NCBI GenBank assembly: GCA_963854835.1
Contig: OY978530.1
Span: 29,367,195-29,431,194 of the forward strand
Direction: 5' to 3'
DNA: 64,000 nucleotides
Source of the DNA: Megamerina dolium
Lineage: Eukaryota; Arthropoda; Insecta; Diptera; Megamerinidae
Shown here: one piece after another, positions 20,771 to 32,799 of the stretch
Position numbering within the stretch: the stretch's first letter is position 1
Layout of the letters: every line of letters begins with the position of its first letter
Notes under the pieces: generated by a model
Seen by the model: only the letters and a program-made list of their open reading frames with translations
Database searches by the model: none
Told to the model about the DNA's origin: nothing
Translations under genes and position numbers: made by a program

Positions 20771-22294
20771 TGTTGTGTACTATATTTCCACAACACTCAC
20801 TAAGTACCTAACGGCTAGACTCAAGGATGTAACGCACAAGATTCGCACCAAGACCTAAGCTCCTAAATATCCTTCGAGACTATCACACTAGTTAGCTGAA
20901 ATAAAACAATTACACTTTATTAAATATACAATACTTGCGATTTTGGGTTTTCGCTTTATTCCTGGTATTACTTTCAATTTTACACTTTTACACTAAACTA
21001 GAGGGCTCGTAAGGATCGCAGTATTTACAATTTCTTACACTTTTACACTAATACTGGAGGGCTTCGTAAGGATCGCAGTATTTTACAATTTCTTACACGC
21101 TAGCACTTTACAACTCGGTACAAGACTCACAAATAAAAAAGCTACAGCCTTCAGTAAGCTGACAGCTTATATACCATTTTTCTGCACTTACGTAAGCATA
21201 CCATAAGTATACATGTTTAGACATTCCATGATAACTAAAATAACGTGGACTACTCATGTGTGTGGCGTTGGATTGGCCACACGCTAAGAAAGCAGCCAGA
21301 TAGCATCACGCGAATGTCGCTTGAGTGGAACCCGCAGTGGAGCAGAGGCCGGGGACAACCAAAAAACAAATGGAGACGATCAATGCTGGGTGAGCTAGCT
21401 GCTGCCGGCATCACATGGGAAGGCGCTAGATCAACTGCCCAAAACCGTGTGCGATGGCGAAGCCTTGTGGAGGCCCTATGCTCCAATTAGGAGTTTAAAG
21501 GAGGAAAAAAAAACTCATGTGTGTGAATATCAAGAAGTTGCTTTCTCACGTAATGGGTACATACATACGCACATGTGGAGCGCATCGTACACATAAATAC
21601 ACACATGTGGTGTGAATATATTATTGTATGTTATATGTTGGTATGTGGGTAGATTGATATGTATTTCACAATTTCGGGAAATATGTCGCGAGGCAAAATA
21701 TGCATATGAGCATATTTTATGTTTTGGCTCGCAACAAATCTAATATTTGCCCAAGCAGCACCATCTGCAGAATCAAGAATAATAACTGCGCAACAACAAG
21801 ATACATAACCAAATAAAATATAGTAGAACCAGATAGCAGTGGTAATAAAACTCGATATTAAACACTCATTATTAATTAATTAATAATTAATTAATAGTTA
21901 ACCACTCAGACTAGGAGCTCATAGTGTACCAACAACAATATTGCTTGGCAGTGCGGTACACACAAAAACCACTCTGCAAGCTATTGTCAACACCATCCCA
22001 TAAATAATACAACATTTAAAATTCTTGAATCGAATCATCAAAACAATTCAGACACAAAAAAACCCACAATAACACCACACCAACTTTCGCTCAAAACTCA
22101 ATAATGTTTCAGCTTACATTAACAACACTAACCTACAAAAGGCACATCCGATTTCTACAACACTGATATTACTTAATGAAAGCAAATTCAAACCACCAAC
22201 CACTAGCCGTCAACAACAAAAATAGTAAACGCCTAAGTACAATAGACAACAACCATCAAGAGGACAACAATCACGTGTGTTCAATACCATTACA
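20771..22294 (-). repeat. Family-B 3' LTR of a minus-strand gypsy element
   Basis: On the minus strand it starts TGTAATGG right after a purine tract and ends ...ACAACA. That gives TG...CA ends and about 1.26 kb once the LINE insertion is subtracted. It holds a TATATAAGC promoter-like motif, AATAAA and a doubled 57-bp unit. Long LTRs of this size are known in some gypsy lineages such as Osvaldo; the match is by size only. Confidence 0.65.
21265..21512 (+). mobile_element. 5'-truncated LINE tail with poly(A) and 13-bp target duplication
   Basis: It encodes the last 70-odd residues of a LINE ORF2 (WRWIGHTLRKQPDSITRMSL, RGRGQPKNKWRRS, WRSLVEALCSN-stop) with no interruption, then a short 3' end and A8. 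ACTCATGTGTGTG lies on both sides (21252-21264 and 21513-21525). This is a typical target-primed insertion, and fairly young because the reading frame is clean. Confidence 0.92.
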
Positions 22295-22308
22295 TCTCCC
22301 CTTTTTTC
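22295..22308 (-). other. Polypurine tract of the minus-strand gypsy
   Basis: The minus strand reads AAAAAAGGGGAGA directly before the LTR start. This fixes the LTR as the 3' one. Confidence 0.7.
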
Positions 22309-22665
22309 CTTTTTACAAATTTAAGGTTAAGTTTAATTCAAAGCAATTCAAATAAATCAATAACAAAATTTCAAAATTCAAACAAAATCAAATTCAATAT
22401 GTTAATTTTTTTACTGGCTTAATTATTCTTACATATCTATTTTAAGAATAATTATTGTTGATTGTTGTTCGTAATGGAATCTTGATTTGATTTACTATTT
22501 TCGTTCGATGAATCATTTTATGTGTTTGTTGATTCAGTAGCAAACTTTTTTGTATGTTAGCTACTGATTTTCTTAAATGAGTATTTCTTCGAAGTGTTGA
22601 ACCATTGGATGTATGAACAATAATCGAACGTGGATATTGAGTTTTTTCACAACCGTATCACCAAT

Positions 22666-22950
22666 CTAATCGCGATCACCCCTTTGCATGGAAATTATTT
22701 CACCAAGCAAGAATGTTGGACCTGGTTTTGTACCACGATTTGCATAATGATGTTGAAGTTGTTTAATTTTATTCAATTCAAGTGGCACATTGTTTACTAC
22801 CTTTGGCTTTAAATTTTCTTTTGGATAAGGTATTGTTGATCTTGTCATTCGACTAAATAAACGTTCATTGGCTGATTTCAATTGATCACTTCTTGGTGTA
22901 TTTCGGTGCACTATAAGTGCTAATTGAACATCCAACCATCTTTTGAACAT
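22666..22950 (-). pseudogene. G3 integrase C-terminal region
   Basis: LALIVHRNTPRSDQLKSANE and LFSRMTRSTIP correspond to the region after the integrase core in gypsy elements. HYANRGTKPGPTFLLGE is the start of the C-terminal domain. The frame breaks on both sides. Confidence 0.7.
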
Positions 22951-23219
22951 TTTCTAAGAATACTCTTTGCAGTTTGAACATAACGTTTACTATGACCATT
23001 TGAACGTGGAAAATGTGGACTTGATGTTGTATATGAAAATTTCCATACTCGTTTAAACTCGTTGAATTTATTTGATGTATACTGTGGATCGTTGTCACTT
23101 TCAAAGGTTTCAGGAATATCATGAACAGATAACCAGATTTTAAGGTTCTTGATGACTTCATTAGAATTTGTTGCTCTTAAACTTTTGCAATCGAAGAAAC
23201 CAGAATATTTATCTGCAAT

Positions 23220-23700
23220 TTACAGAGAACCGCAATCCTTGAACACAAATATGTCTGACGATACAATTTGAAATGGTATTTTTCTCATTACTTTTCCATC
23301 TTTTTGCTTGAGATCAGCGTTAGTATTTGCATAAACTATGATATCATCCATATCACTCTCAGCATCTTCTAGACCTTCCAATGTATGAGTAATTAATTCA
23401 CTGTAAACTTCTGGAGCAGATGATATTCCAAATGGCATACGTAAATAAGGATACCTTCCCCATGGTGTTGCAATTACTGAACACATTGACGTTTTTTTGC
23501 TGACTTTTATCTGCAAAATCCACTACGACAATCTAATTTAGTGAAGAAATTTGCCATTTTGATCTTTGCTGATATATCTTCGAATGTTTTCATTGGAAAT
23601 CTACGTCTTTTTATATTTTTATTCAATGCATATATGAATTTTTCCATTTTTACGTACGATTAATATTGGACTAATTGCTGGTTCAATAACACCAATTTTA
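23220..23700 (-). pseudogene. G3 reverse transcriptase remnant
   Basis: The minus strand reads TPWGRYPYLRMPFGISSAPE and then MDDIIVYANT, with the tyrosine of the usual YMDD-like motif region altered. Upstream pieces (23520-23700) hold the N-terminal palm in other frames. Confidence 0.75.
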
Positions 23701-24415
23701 ACCATTATGTCCAATTCTTTCTTCGTGTAATCTCGAATAGCACATGGAACTGATCTAGGCGGTAGAATTTTAAGCGTTGGATTATCAATGAAATCGATAT
23801 CGTATTCATAATCTTTTAAACACCCTAGACCATTAAAAACCCCATTGTTATTGTGCTCCCGTGTCTAATTTGAAAACAATTTGAACGTTCTCAATCACAA
23901 TTTTTCAGTCCAATCGTCATTATTTTCACCCTTTATGTTACAAACATACATATCCATATACATACATATTTCAGATTCAGCTGTTTCACTTTCACATACC
24001 TCGTTCACTTGCTCCGATATTTTTGGCTTGCACAACTTATAAGAATGTCCCATTTTTGCATTTCTTGCATTGCTTTCCATAAGCTGGACATTCCTTTTTC
24101 TTATGTGAAGTAGCACATCGATCGGTTGGTTTTTCTGTTATACCAGCTGCCAATGCATACCAATTGAATTGTAATGACGAATCAATTTTTCCCATTCTTG
24201 TGAGATATTTTAATCAACAACAAGTGGTTTTAATGGTTCTACTGAAGAAATTCCACTCGACATACTTGGAGTTGAAATAGAAGCCGTTATATTTGTCGTA
24301 TTTGTAGCGTTTAGTCTCGATGCCGTTGATGTATTTGTTTTTGTAACTACCATTACTGTTGTGTTTGTCAATTGTTGAAAATCTTATTAAATTTCTCTTC
24401 TTTTCACTTACACTT

Positions 24416-25330
24416 GCCCAAAGAGCCTCAGACCTATCAGCATGACTTCTTTCATGCTTAAAGGTCTAGAGTGTCTCGTAGAATTGCACATGAGTAAAAT
24501 GTCGCTTAGAGCACATCCACTGCCTTCATATCAGCATGCTTACCAACGCGGAAAATAGTGTGATTCGGCCCTGCATAACCTAGTTGATAAGGTTGAGCAG
24601 GCCATCGCAAGCAAAGACTACGCAATTAGAATCTTTTTGGATATAGAGGGTGCGTTTGATAATGCGACTTTTGATAGCATGTGTATTTCCGCCAGTCGAC
24701 ATGGCGTAGACAGAGTACTAGTAAATTGGATACGTTCAATGCTAGTACAACGAGTTCTGGTGGTACAAGTGGAGGATGGTGGCGTGTTTTCTTCTTTGCT
24801 CTGGTGTATGGTTATTGATCCTCCGCTTGTAGCGTTGAATAACTCGGAAATCTACGAGCAGGCATATGCAGATGATGTGGCCTGTCTCGTTACAGGCCCT
24901 TCCCTTATGAATGTCTGCACGTAGGTGCAGAGAACTCTGAATATGATTGACACCTGGTGCAGCGCAAATGGGCTATCAGCTAATCCCAATAAGACTGGTT
25001 TGGTCCTCTTTACCAGAAGGAAAAGACTGATGGACTCATTCTTCCTCAGGGGAGTCACAATTCAGCTATCCAAAGAGGTTAAGTATCTGGGAGTTATTCT
25101 GGATAGTAAACTTCTTTGGAAGTTACACGTTCAGCAGAAAACGTCTAAGGCATTGTCTGCCTTTTGGCAATGCAAGAGTATTTTTATCAAGAAGTGGGGT
25201 ATTTGCCCTAGCAAGGTCCTATGGATCTACACTGCTATGATAAGACCAATAATCTCTTGGTGCTATGATGAATCTTCCCCCACTTTATGTTTTCATCAGA
25301 GGAGAGACCACGAAGACCATCTGTAAGTTA
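24416..25330 (+). pseudogene. LINE L1a reverse transcriptase
   Basis: It begins at LRPISMTSFMLKG and continues YAIRIFLDIEGAFDN, then QAYADDVACLV with both catalytic aspartates. WCSANGLSANPNKTGLVLF and KYLGVILDSKLLWKLH follow. A TAG at 24922-24924 and earlier stops interrupt it. Together with the RNase H below, the order suits an I/LOA/R1-type LINE. The endonuclease part is missing, as expected for 5' truncation. Confidence 0.87.
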
Positions 25331-25432
25331 ATTCACAACGGACACTGGTATGGCCCAATTAAAGCTCTGGACAGCAGTGACACAGGCGCTAACTTTTGAA
25401 CTCTGTCTATATCCTGGCACTCCAGACAGTCT

Positions 25433-25755
25433 ATGATTGTACTAGAAAAGCGGTATAAAGTAGATCTACCTGCGACTAGCTGCTGGTCAGACCCTGAGGC
25501 TGAGCCCGGTAGATTTTGCTTCCGCATTTTCATTGATGGCTCCAGGGCTGGAGAAGGTTCTGGTTCTGGAGTCTTAGTGGACACTGACGGAACTCAACTG
25601 TTCTTTGTCCTTGGTATGTATGCATCTGTCTTTCAGCCAGAGGTGTATGGAATGCAGAGGGCGATGGATTATATCGTGGACAAGAGGCTGAAAGACAAGT
25701 CTGTTTGTGCCTGCAGTGACAGTCAAGCTGCGCTGCTGGCCTTGGACAACTCTTT
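25433..25755 (+). pseudogene. LINE L1a RNase H domain
   Basis: RIFIDGSRAGEGSGSGVLV, FQPEVYGMQRAMDYI and CACSDSQAALLAL hold the D, E and D of a cellular-type RNase H. Only some LINE clades carry this domain. It is interrupted at LDNS by a reverse-orientation insert starting at 25756. Confidence 0.85.
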
Positions 25756-26105
25756 TTTTTGTTTTTTTTGTTTCAAGCTTTATTTATTGGATCTTTCTAA
25801 AATTACTTAGAAACTAACAATAAGTGATCAAATCTTACAAACTAACTAAAATTATGTGATATTCCCAACGTTCCATCACAATTTGTTGAGTCGCGAGGTA
25901 TAGCAATTTCACAGCATATTCAGTGTGTCTTTTCTTTTTAATCGACGATGCCCCGTGCTCAGCAACAATTGCCTAGCAAGGGGATTAGGATGACTGTGTA
26001 ATTTTTGAATGTAGCTTCTGCAGGACATTGCAAGAGAAGGTTCTGCGGCTGATTTAATCGCCCCTGAGCCTGCTGTGCCGCAACCCGCTGGATCCATCAA
26101 GGTCA
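25756..26105 (-). mobile_element. Reverse-oriented retroposon with poly(A) inside L1a
   Basis: The minus strand ends with AATAAATAAAGCTTG followed by an A-rich tail with C interruptions, as in a LINE 3' end. Just upstream it encodes LHSHPNPLARQLLLSTGHRR and RLKRKDTLNML-stop, which looks like a LINE C-terminus I cannot name. The right border is uncertain. Confidence 0.6.
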
Positions 26106-26560
26106 CGGTCATGGACGAAATCTATGTTACCTAATATATGGGGTAAATGGACGCATTTCCTCCTATCTCTAGGTAGAGGTGATTGAAGAATGCTAGCCGG
26201 CTTAGTAACAGGCCACGTTCTATAGACAAAGCACATGGAAAAGGTAGGACTATGAGGGAGTGCACTTTGCCCAGTCTGTGAAGATGAAGATGAGACGGCG
26301 GACCACTTTTTATGTGTCTGCCCTGCTTTCGCTCGAATCAGGTTTGAGGTCTTTGGCACTAACGTGCTAAGAGCCCAAACTCTTGGAACTTCGAGCGCAG
26401 TACAATGGACCAATAAATGTCTGAGTGCTGCGCTTGATTTCTTATTGTTCCTAAAAAGAAATAGAAAAGGTCGGGTTACGACTTACTCGATGAAGCGTCG
26501 GTTGCTTTTCACCTTTAGTACATATCTATGTATAAAGCATCCAGGAATTATGTAGTGTAA
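26106..26560 (+). pseudogene. LINE L1a C-terminal zinc motif
   Basis: The plus strand reads LAGLVTGHVL, then ALCPVCEDEDETADHFLCVC and PAFARIRFEVFG. This is the cysteine/histidine motif that ends ORF2 of many insect LINEs. It continues the element interrupted at 25756, although stops are present. Confidence 0.8.
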
Positions 26561-26960
26561 AATTTCTACTGCGCTACATTTTACGTTAGATAAAAATTCA
26601 TTTGATTGTTTCTTCTTTCTCTGTCGTCATAGCGACTGACCACGAGTATGTGTATGTGTATGTACACCTTCAGATATTATTGTATGACGACAATAAGGAG
26701 AAGAAGAAGGATCAAATGTATTTTTCTATAATACACATATTTGGTATGGTTTGTATATTGTTGATAAGTTGGATTTTTAATGAATGGAGTGTTCGAAGGT
26801 AGGTATGTAAAAAGGCTGTAACAGCCTCAGTTTTAACCTGTTACAGTGTATATATGAGTCGGCATGATATGTCTCTTTCACGAAGTTTTTCATAATTTTT
26901 AATTAAATATTCAATAAATTTTGTTTTAGGATAGCTTCGAATTTATGTTTTTTTCTAATG
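26561..26960. other. AT-rich DNA, no gene seen
   Basis: Probably the LINE 3' untranslated sequence followed by unclassified DNA. I see no motif I can support. Confidence 0.5.
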
Positions 26961-26963
26961 CTC

Positions 26964-27176
26964 TTAGCTCACATGCAAAATATAGTGCTTTTGTTCCCCT
27001 TGATGCGCTAAAACAGTGTTATATCGAGTCATCAAATATATTCCATGTTCTGCTGGGTCATTAACAACTAACAAATATTTAACCATTGCCTTCGCAGCAG
27101 TAAAACTGTTTTTTAAATAATACGCTGAGCAACGTTTTAGCTTCGAAGCTGTTTTTTTTATATGAGAGTTCTGCAC
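26964..27176 (-). pseudogene. Unrecognised coding fragment
   Basis: A minus-strand frame reads KLKRCSAYYLKNSFTAAKAM and AEHGIYLMTRYNTVLAHQGE, ending QKHYILHVS. It resembles coding sequence in composition and recalls a domain that recurs in predicted insect proteins, but I cannot name it. The bases around it hold no continuation. Confidence 0.35.
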
Positions 27177-27800
27177 AAATAATAGTACTGCAGCGTTAAC
27201 ACTACGATCTCAATTAAACAAACAAAAACAAAGAAATCAAATCAAGATTCCATTACGAACAACAATAAGGCATAGGGTAACGGTTTAACACCACAAGGAC
27301 CAATCGTTCAACCAACTATTATTGATCAACCAGGTACTGGCAGTAGATCTAACAGCGCTTTGGAAAAAAATACGGCAACTCAGACTCCTGGAGCGTTCAC
27401 TGTACACTTCTGAAACCATCCCCACAAAAAAGCCTTCTTTGGTATTCCACACGCCCAGTTCCCCATATCCCCTCCAGAATAATCTATTGACACATATTTA
27501 TATACACCACCACCATATAGGGGCTGTCGTCCCTACGTGTGTGGTGTATCCACTAAAAACTCCCTACTCCTCTCCTGGATTCTTCACCTGCCCCGGAACT
27601 ACTATTGCATTACTTCGGGGAAGGACTCCAATACTGTTACTGCCCCTGCGTCCAGGGTGCCATTATAATTTATAATTCTTGTGTAGCTGATGCAGTTGCT
27701 GCAGAGTTATGTCGTAGCAGTATTATGTTACGTCAGGATAATATTCAGGAACTCTCTTAATTTCTCGCCGTTTCTTTTTAATCACGCCTTCGACAAAGTT
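27177..27800. other. Mixed sequence including a short G3-like piece
   Basis: Around 27235-27270 ATCAAGATTCCATTACGAAC repeats, in reverse complement, a stretch near 22470. The rest is CCCC-rich pyrimidine sequence with no motif I recognise. Confidence 0.4.
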
Positions 27801-29755
27801 TGCTACCGCATTCCAATTTTTTTCGTTTCACATCATTTTCTCTATGATATTACTATTTCTGTATGCTCCGATTTCCCGTTCTAGCGCATATCTTTCATTA
27901 CGCCACCGTTCACATTTAAAAAACGTGTGTTCTGCGTCGTCAAATTCTGTGTCGCAATATATACATCGTGGTTGGTCTGATTTCGCCATACGATGCAAAT
28001 ATTTTTTGAAGTAGCCATGGCCGGATAGAAACTGCGTGAGGTAATAATTTACTTCACCGTGCTTTCTTTGAGTCCATTCTCTAAGGTCTGATATTAACTT
28101 CGCTGTCCATCTTCCGCTTGGTTCGGTGTTCCACATATCTTGCTTGCCACATATCTATGGTTTGTCGTCTCGCATCTTGGGGACGTAGGCCCGGCAGCCT
28201 CATATTTTTTGCTTCCATTTTTGTCTGCGTTCTTCAGCTAATAAGTCTATGGGAATTGTTCCGCTTAAAACAAGGACCGCTGCTCCAGACACTGCTCGGT
28301 ATGAGGAGGCTACTCTGAGTGCACAGGTGCGTTGCACAGAAATCCGCACTTTCCGGCAGCTTTTTGACTTTAGCGTGTCTGCCCACAGTTCGCTTCCGTA
28401 AAGAAGGATTGAGTTCGTCGTTTCCATTAGCAGTCGGCGCTTGCTTTGTGTTGGACCTCCAATATTTGCCATCAATTTGCTTAGCATTCCCGCTACTTGC
28501 GCGGCTTTTCCCGCTGCGAGGGTCTAGTACACCTAGATACTTCAGCACCGTTTTTGTCGTAAGCGTTGTATCAAGGATTTTCATGTCGACCTCCAGCGGT
28601 ATGTACCGCTTCGTCAGAAGGATCAGCTCTGTCTTCTCTGTTGCGAGTTTGAGACCATGGTCCTCCAGCCATGCTTGAACTCTGATCATCACTTGGTTCA
28701 GCTTTCTTTTTGACTCTTCAGTATTACGAGCGGTAATTTTAGCAGCTATGTCATCTGCGTATCAAATAAGATAGACGTCTTTAGGCATTTCTATACGCAA
28801 TATTTCGTCGTAGCTTATATTCCAGAGATCAGGTCCAAGAATGGATCCTGGGGTGGCCCCCTAAGATATTTGCTTTGATTTCTGACCCTCAATGGTTTCA
28901 TAGATTTGAAGTAGGTTGCTTAGATAGCTTCGAATTATCTTCCTTAGGTAGTTCGGGATTGAAAACCTTGTTTCTAACGCGTTTATTATGTCGGCCCATC
29001 TGAGACTGTTGAAAGCATTTCGGATGTCCAGCAAGCAATACTATCTGCTTCGAGTATTGGTTTTCACGTTGAGCGATTTCTACACTCTCTATCACTTCCT
29101 GAATGGCTCCTAACGTTGACATGCCGGCTCTAAAACCGTGCTGTCGGTTGGACAGGCCTCCGCTGTGTTCTATTGCCTCGGTTAGTCGGTATTTGATCAT
29201 CTTTTCAAGTAGTTTTCCTGCGCTGTCAAGCATACAGAGTGGCCTGTATGCAGAAGCAGTGGACGGATCCCCCTTGCCTTTGCTAATCAGCACTAACTTC
29301 TGCTTTTTCCGGACTTTGGGAAAGACTCCTTCAGGTCCCGGCATTTTATTGGTTTTTAGTCCCTTTGCTGCCAGTACAAGATCCTCTTCGATCGGTTGTT
29401 AGATACGCAGGCCCTTCTAGGGCGTAGGGAACAGAGTGTCCACTATCTTGTTAATCGCGCCGCATGTCATTTCAATCACAGGTGAGTTTGCTTCCAGTTT
29501 CTTCATCACGATTTTATAACCCAGTCCCCAGGGGTTGTTATTTAAGTCGTCTCTGAGTTCTTCCCATTTCTTCCTTTTACTACTGTTTATTGCCTTTATT
29601 AGGGTTTTCCTGCTCTGTTTGTAGTCTTTAGATTCCACTGGCGTAGGGCCTGATCGCCTAGCTCGAGTGAGTATTCTTCGCTTCCGGAGGCAGACTGGTT
29701 TCTGGGAGAATTCCCACCATGTCCATATAAACCTTTTCAAATGGTCTTGAAGGCG
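27770..29755 (-). pseudogene. LINE L2a, R1-like, minus strand
   Basis: The N-terminal part of the remnant reads KVRKKQKLVLISKGKG, SAYRPLCMLDSAGKLLEKMI and LSNRQHGFRAG, the RT palm of R1-type LINEs. YADDIA follows at about 28750, preceded by a stop. LLYGSELWADTLK and a final CIYCDTEFDDAEHTFFKC zinc motif complete it. Many frameshifts. The 5' part is cut at 29755 where gypsy G2 copy 2 begins. Confidence 0.87.
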
Positions 29756-29767
29756 TGTTGGTCAATA

Positions 29768-30457
29768 TCATTGACATTTTGGTAAGCCTTGAACTTTTGT
29801 TGATTTGGCATTTTTTACAATTTTTACATATTCTTTAAGTTGGTTACGCATGCCCTGCCATCTATATTGTCTTCTAATTCTGAAATAAGTTTTCAGTGCA
29901 GCCTGATGTCCTTCTAATGGAGAATCGTGGAAATTGCGTAGTACCATCATTATGTCCTTTTCATTGGTGATCAGCTCCGCATTTTAGTTCTCTGTATTTT
30001 CTGCTTCTTTAACCAGGTCCTACTCGTAGTCGGAATTTCCCTCAGGTTCTTTTATATTTTTACCTTCAATATTTTTTCTTCCCATAGAGCGAGTCTTAAC
30101 CACTTCAGGTTCTGGCTGTGGTACTCTGCTGAGTGCGTCTGCATTTGAATTTCTTCCTGGTTTATAAATTACCTCAAAATCAAATTCGGATAATTTGTGC
30201 CTGAAACGTGCTAAACGTGATGTCTGATCTTTTTTGTTTGCAATTCCTCGTAGTGGCTGGTGGTCGGTGTAGATATTGAACGGTCTACCGAGTAGATAAG
30301 CTCGATAAGTCTTCACAGCCCACACGATGGCCAGGAATTCCTTTTTGATGGTGGAGTACATTTTCTCAGTATCACTGAGCGCATTACTCGCAAAGGCTAT
30401 TGGTCTATCTTTTCCAATTTCACCTACAGCCTCGTTGCCGGCATCTGTTGTTAACAC
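29768..30457 (-). pseudogene. G2 RNase H and integrase zinc region, copy 2
   Basis: The minus strand reads MLTTDAGNEAVGEIGKDRPI, STIKKEFLAIVWAVKTYRAY and FNIYTDHQPLRG, the D-E-D of gypsy RNase H. NADALSRVPQPE follows. After a stop near 29980, NFHDSPLEGHQAALKTYFRI gives the integrase HH pair. A LINE boundary cuts it before the catalytic core. Confidence 0.85.
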
Positions 30458-30643
30458 AAAAGTTTGAAAAAAAATCTGTGTAGGCTAAAATTGGCGGAGA
30501 GCAAGTTGCTTACTTCAAATCTTCAAAAGCTTTTTGCCTTTTTTCTGTCCATTCAAATTTCACGTCTTTTCTAAGTAGTTTGTTGATTGGCAGTGTCATA
30601 TTAGCCATACTCTCAACAAATTTTCGGTAATAATTTACTAAAC

Positions 30644-31333
30644 CTAGAAATGCCTGAACATCTTTCTTATTTTTTGGCACAGACCATAGACGATGTCATC
30701 CAAGTAGACAAAACAATCTATACCTTGAAGTCCTGTTAGTATATGGTTCATTAGTCTTTGGAAGGTGGCAGGGGTTCCTGTTAAGCCGAAAGGCATTCTA
30801 TTAAATTCATAGTGCCCAACACCTGTACTAAAAGCTGTTTTTTCTCTGTCTGATTCTTTCAATAACACTTGATGATACCCACTGGCCAATTCAAGTGGAG
30901 TGAAATATCTGCAATGACCTAACTGGTCTAATATTTCATCGATGCGGGGAATGGGAAAAACTTGTTTAATGGTGGCGTCATTTAATTTCCTGAAATCTAC
31001 TACTAGCCTCCATTTTCTTTTACCATCTTCTCCCGCTTTCTTTGGCACCAAAATTATGGGAGAATTCCAGGGCGATGAGCTGGGAATAATTATGTCGTCT
31101 TCCAACATTTTGTTTACTTGCTTATTGATATCTTCCTTATGCGCTTCTGGTAGCCTGTACTGTCTTTGGTTGATTGGCGCCTGGTCCGTTTTTATTGGTA
31201 TTGTGTGTTTTATACTTGTGGACACAGGAGACAGGTTGTCGCCTTCCAAGAAAAATAAATCATGGAATGACTTAAGAATTCCGTCCATCATCAGCCTCAT
31301 CAATCTCTGACAGGGAGACTCTATCCGAGTCAT
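30644..31333 (-). pseudogene. G2 reverse transcriptase, copy 2
   Basis: IKHTIPIKTDQAPINQRQYR, RKWRLVVDFRKLNDATIKQV, GLTGTPATFQRLMN and VYLDDIVYG are visible. One residue is lost after the YLDD box relative to copy 1, and a deletion follows that removes the thumb start. A frameshift opens the way to 30644. Confidence 0.88.
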
Positions 31334-31339
31334 CTCCTG

Positions 31340-31640
31340 GTCTCAGGTTTAGCATGGTCAGGTCGAACTCGTCAAGCTCCTCATTTTCCTGAGGTAGTAG
31401 GTTGACTTCCACGACCTTGTCATCCCTGGATACCTCTTCTGTTATTTTTCCAGCTACATCCTCAGGTAGAGTAGCCCCTGTAATTTAATTTACAATTGTT
31501 GGCTTTCATTGCACCCAAGAATTTGTCATCCACCGCTATCGTTAGCAGCTTTCCATTTTTCAGAACGTTGCTGCTAAAGATTCTCCACAAATGAGTACGA
31601 AGCTTCTCATATTGGATGACTTATAGTTTTAGCAGTTTTT
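31340..31640 (-). pseudogene. G2 protease/linker region, copy 2
   Basis: Broken minus-strand frames directly upstream of RT, rich in acidic residues near 31380-31440. The protease active site is not visible as an intact motif. Confidence 0.4.
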
Positions 31641-31676
31641 CAGATTCTACCCCTGCTGTTCTTGGAAGGTATACCA

Positions 31677-32775
31677 TCACCATGTGTACTGCGGGATATC
31701 ATCAACCTTGCACGTCGTTCGTTGAGGTCCCTTCCATCCGGATAACCTCGAAACTTTGCCGTTGAACCACTCAGCAACTTCTCCTGTCAATATTGGCATA
31801 CAGCTCGTACAGCTCATGGTTGTACCTGATTCAGTACTCGCCACCAACGCAAATAGGTCCAAAGATCTTGCGTAGGACTTTTCTATCAAAAACCCAAGCA
31901 TTCGCTCATCCGAGGTGGAAATTGTCCAGGCTTCAGCGCCATATGTTAGGACAGGCATGATGAGAGACTTGTAGAGTGTAGTTTTCGTTCTTCGAGAGAG
32001 GGCTCGACTTCTCAATTGCTTACTCAGCCCAAAGTAACACCTGTTAGCAAGAGTTATCCTACGCATGACCACCAGGCTGACGTGATTACTTCTGTTAATG
32101 CTAGTTCCAACATAGACAAGTCCCTTACTACTTCAAAGGCGTATTTATCAACAGTGATGTGCTGTCCAAGATGCCGGAACTCTTTGTTTGTTGACACTAG
32201 ATACTTCGTCTTGCCCTCGTTCACCGTAAGACAAATCCGACGCGATTCTCTTTCCAACTCTGAGAATGCTGCACTGACTGGCCGCGTGTTCATGCCGATT
32301 ATGCCAATATCGTAGGCATACGCCAACAGCATGACACTTTTGTTGAAGTTAGTGCCATTATGTCGTAGATCAGTAGCTCGTGTTATTTTCTCCATAATAA
32401 GATTAAAGAAGTCGCACGATAATGAATCACCTTGTCTGAAACCCCGTTCGGTATTAAACGGTGCGGAGAGGTCCTTCCCAATTTTCACTGCACAACGGGA
32501 GTTATGCAGTGTCATTCTACAAAGTCGAATGAGCTTTGCATTAATATCTAATTCAGACATTGTTGCGTAGAGGTAATCCCTTACCAGACAGTCGAAAGCG
32601 GCTTTATAATCAACAAATAGGTGGTGTGTGTCGACCTGTTTTTCTTGGGTCTTCTCCAGGATTTGGCGCAGTGTGAAAATCTGGTCGATGGTAGATTCAC
32701 CAGGTCTGAAGTGAGTGGCGAAAACCTTCTCGATTAGGGGTTGTGCGTTGGGTTTTAGATCCGCCACATAAATAA
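31677..32775 (-). pseudogene. LINE L3, copy 1, minus strand
   Basis: The minus strand reads HFRPGESTIDQIFTLRQILE, THHLFVDYKAAFD, ERGFRQGDSLSCDFFNLIME and then AYAYDIGIIG, where the family motif is YADD. LTYGAEAWTISTSDERMLG belongs to the C-terminal region. It is almost the same sequence as 61406-62700 and shares the YAYD change. The C-terminal end is broken by a frameshift at about 31870. Confidence 0.88.
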
Positions 32776-32799
32776 TCTCCCCAATGAATAGTATAAAAA

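Larger units (their letters stand above)
22309..24400 (-). mobile_element. Ty3/gypsy remnant G3, minus strand
   Basis: Broken pieces in gypsy order on the minus strand are a Gag knuckle at 24116-23895, RT at 23700-23220 and an integrase tail at 23160-22660. Large parts are missing: no intact protease, RNase H or integrase core is readable. The knuckle piece keeps the NAKMGHSYKLC pattern but has lost at least one cysteine. Confidence 0.75.
29765..31640 (-). mobile_element. Ty3/gypsy remnant G2, copy 2, minus strand
   Basis: Same family as 15381-17320 but without the SINE. It runs from the integrase zinc region at the left border up to the protease region at about 31500. The RT-RNase H junction, where copy 1 has the SINE, is continuous here. 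Confidence 0.88.

Noticed and set aside
27322..27675. 117-codon plus-strand frame, proline rich
   Set aside because: No motif, composition-driven, and no continuation on either side.
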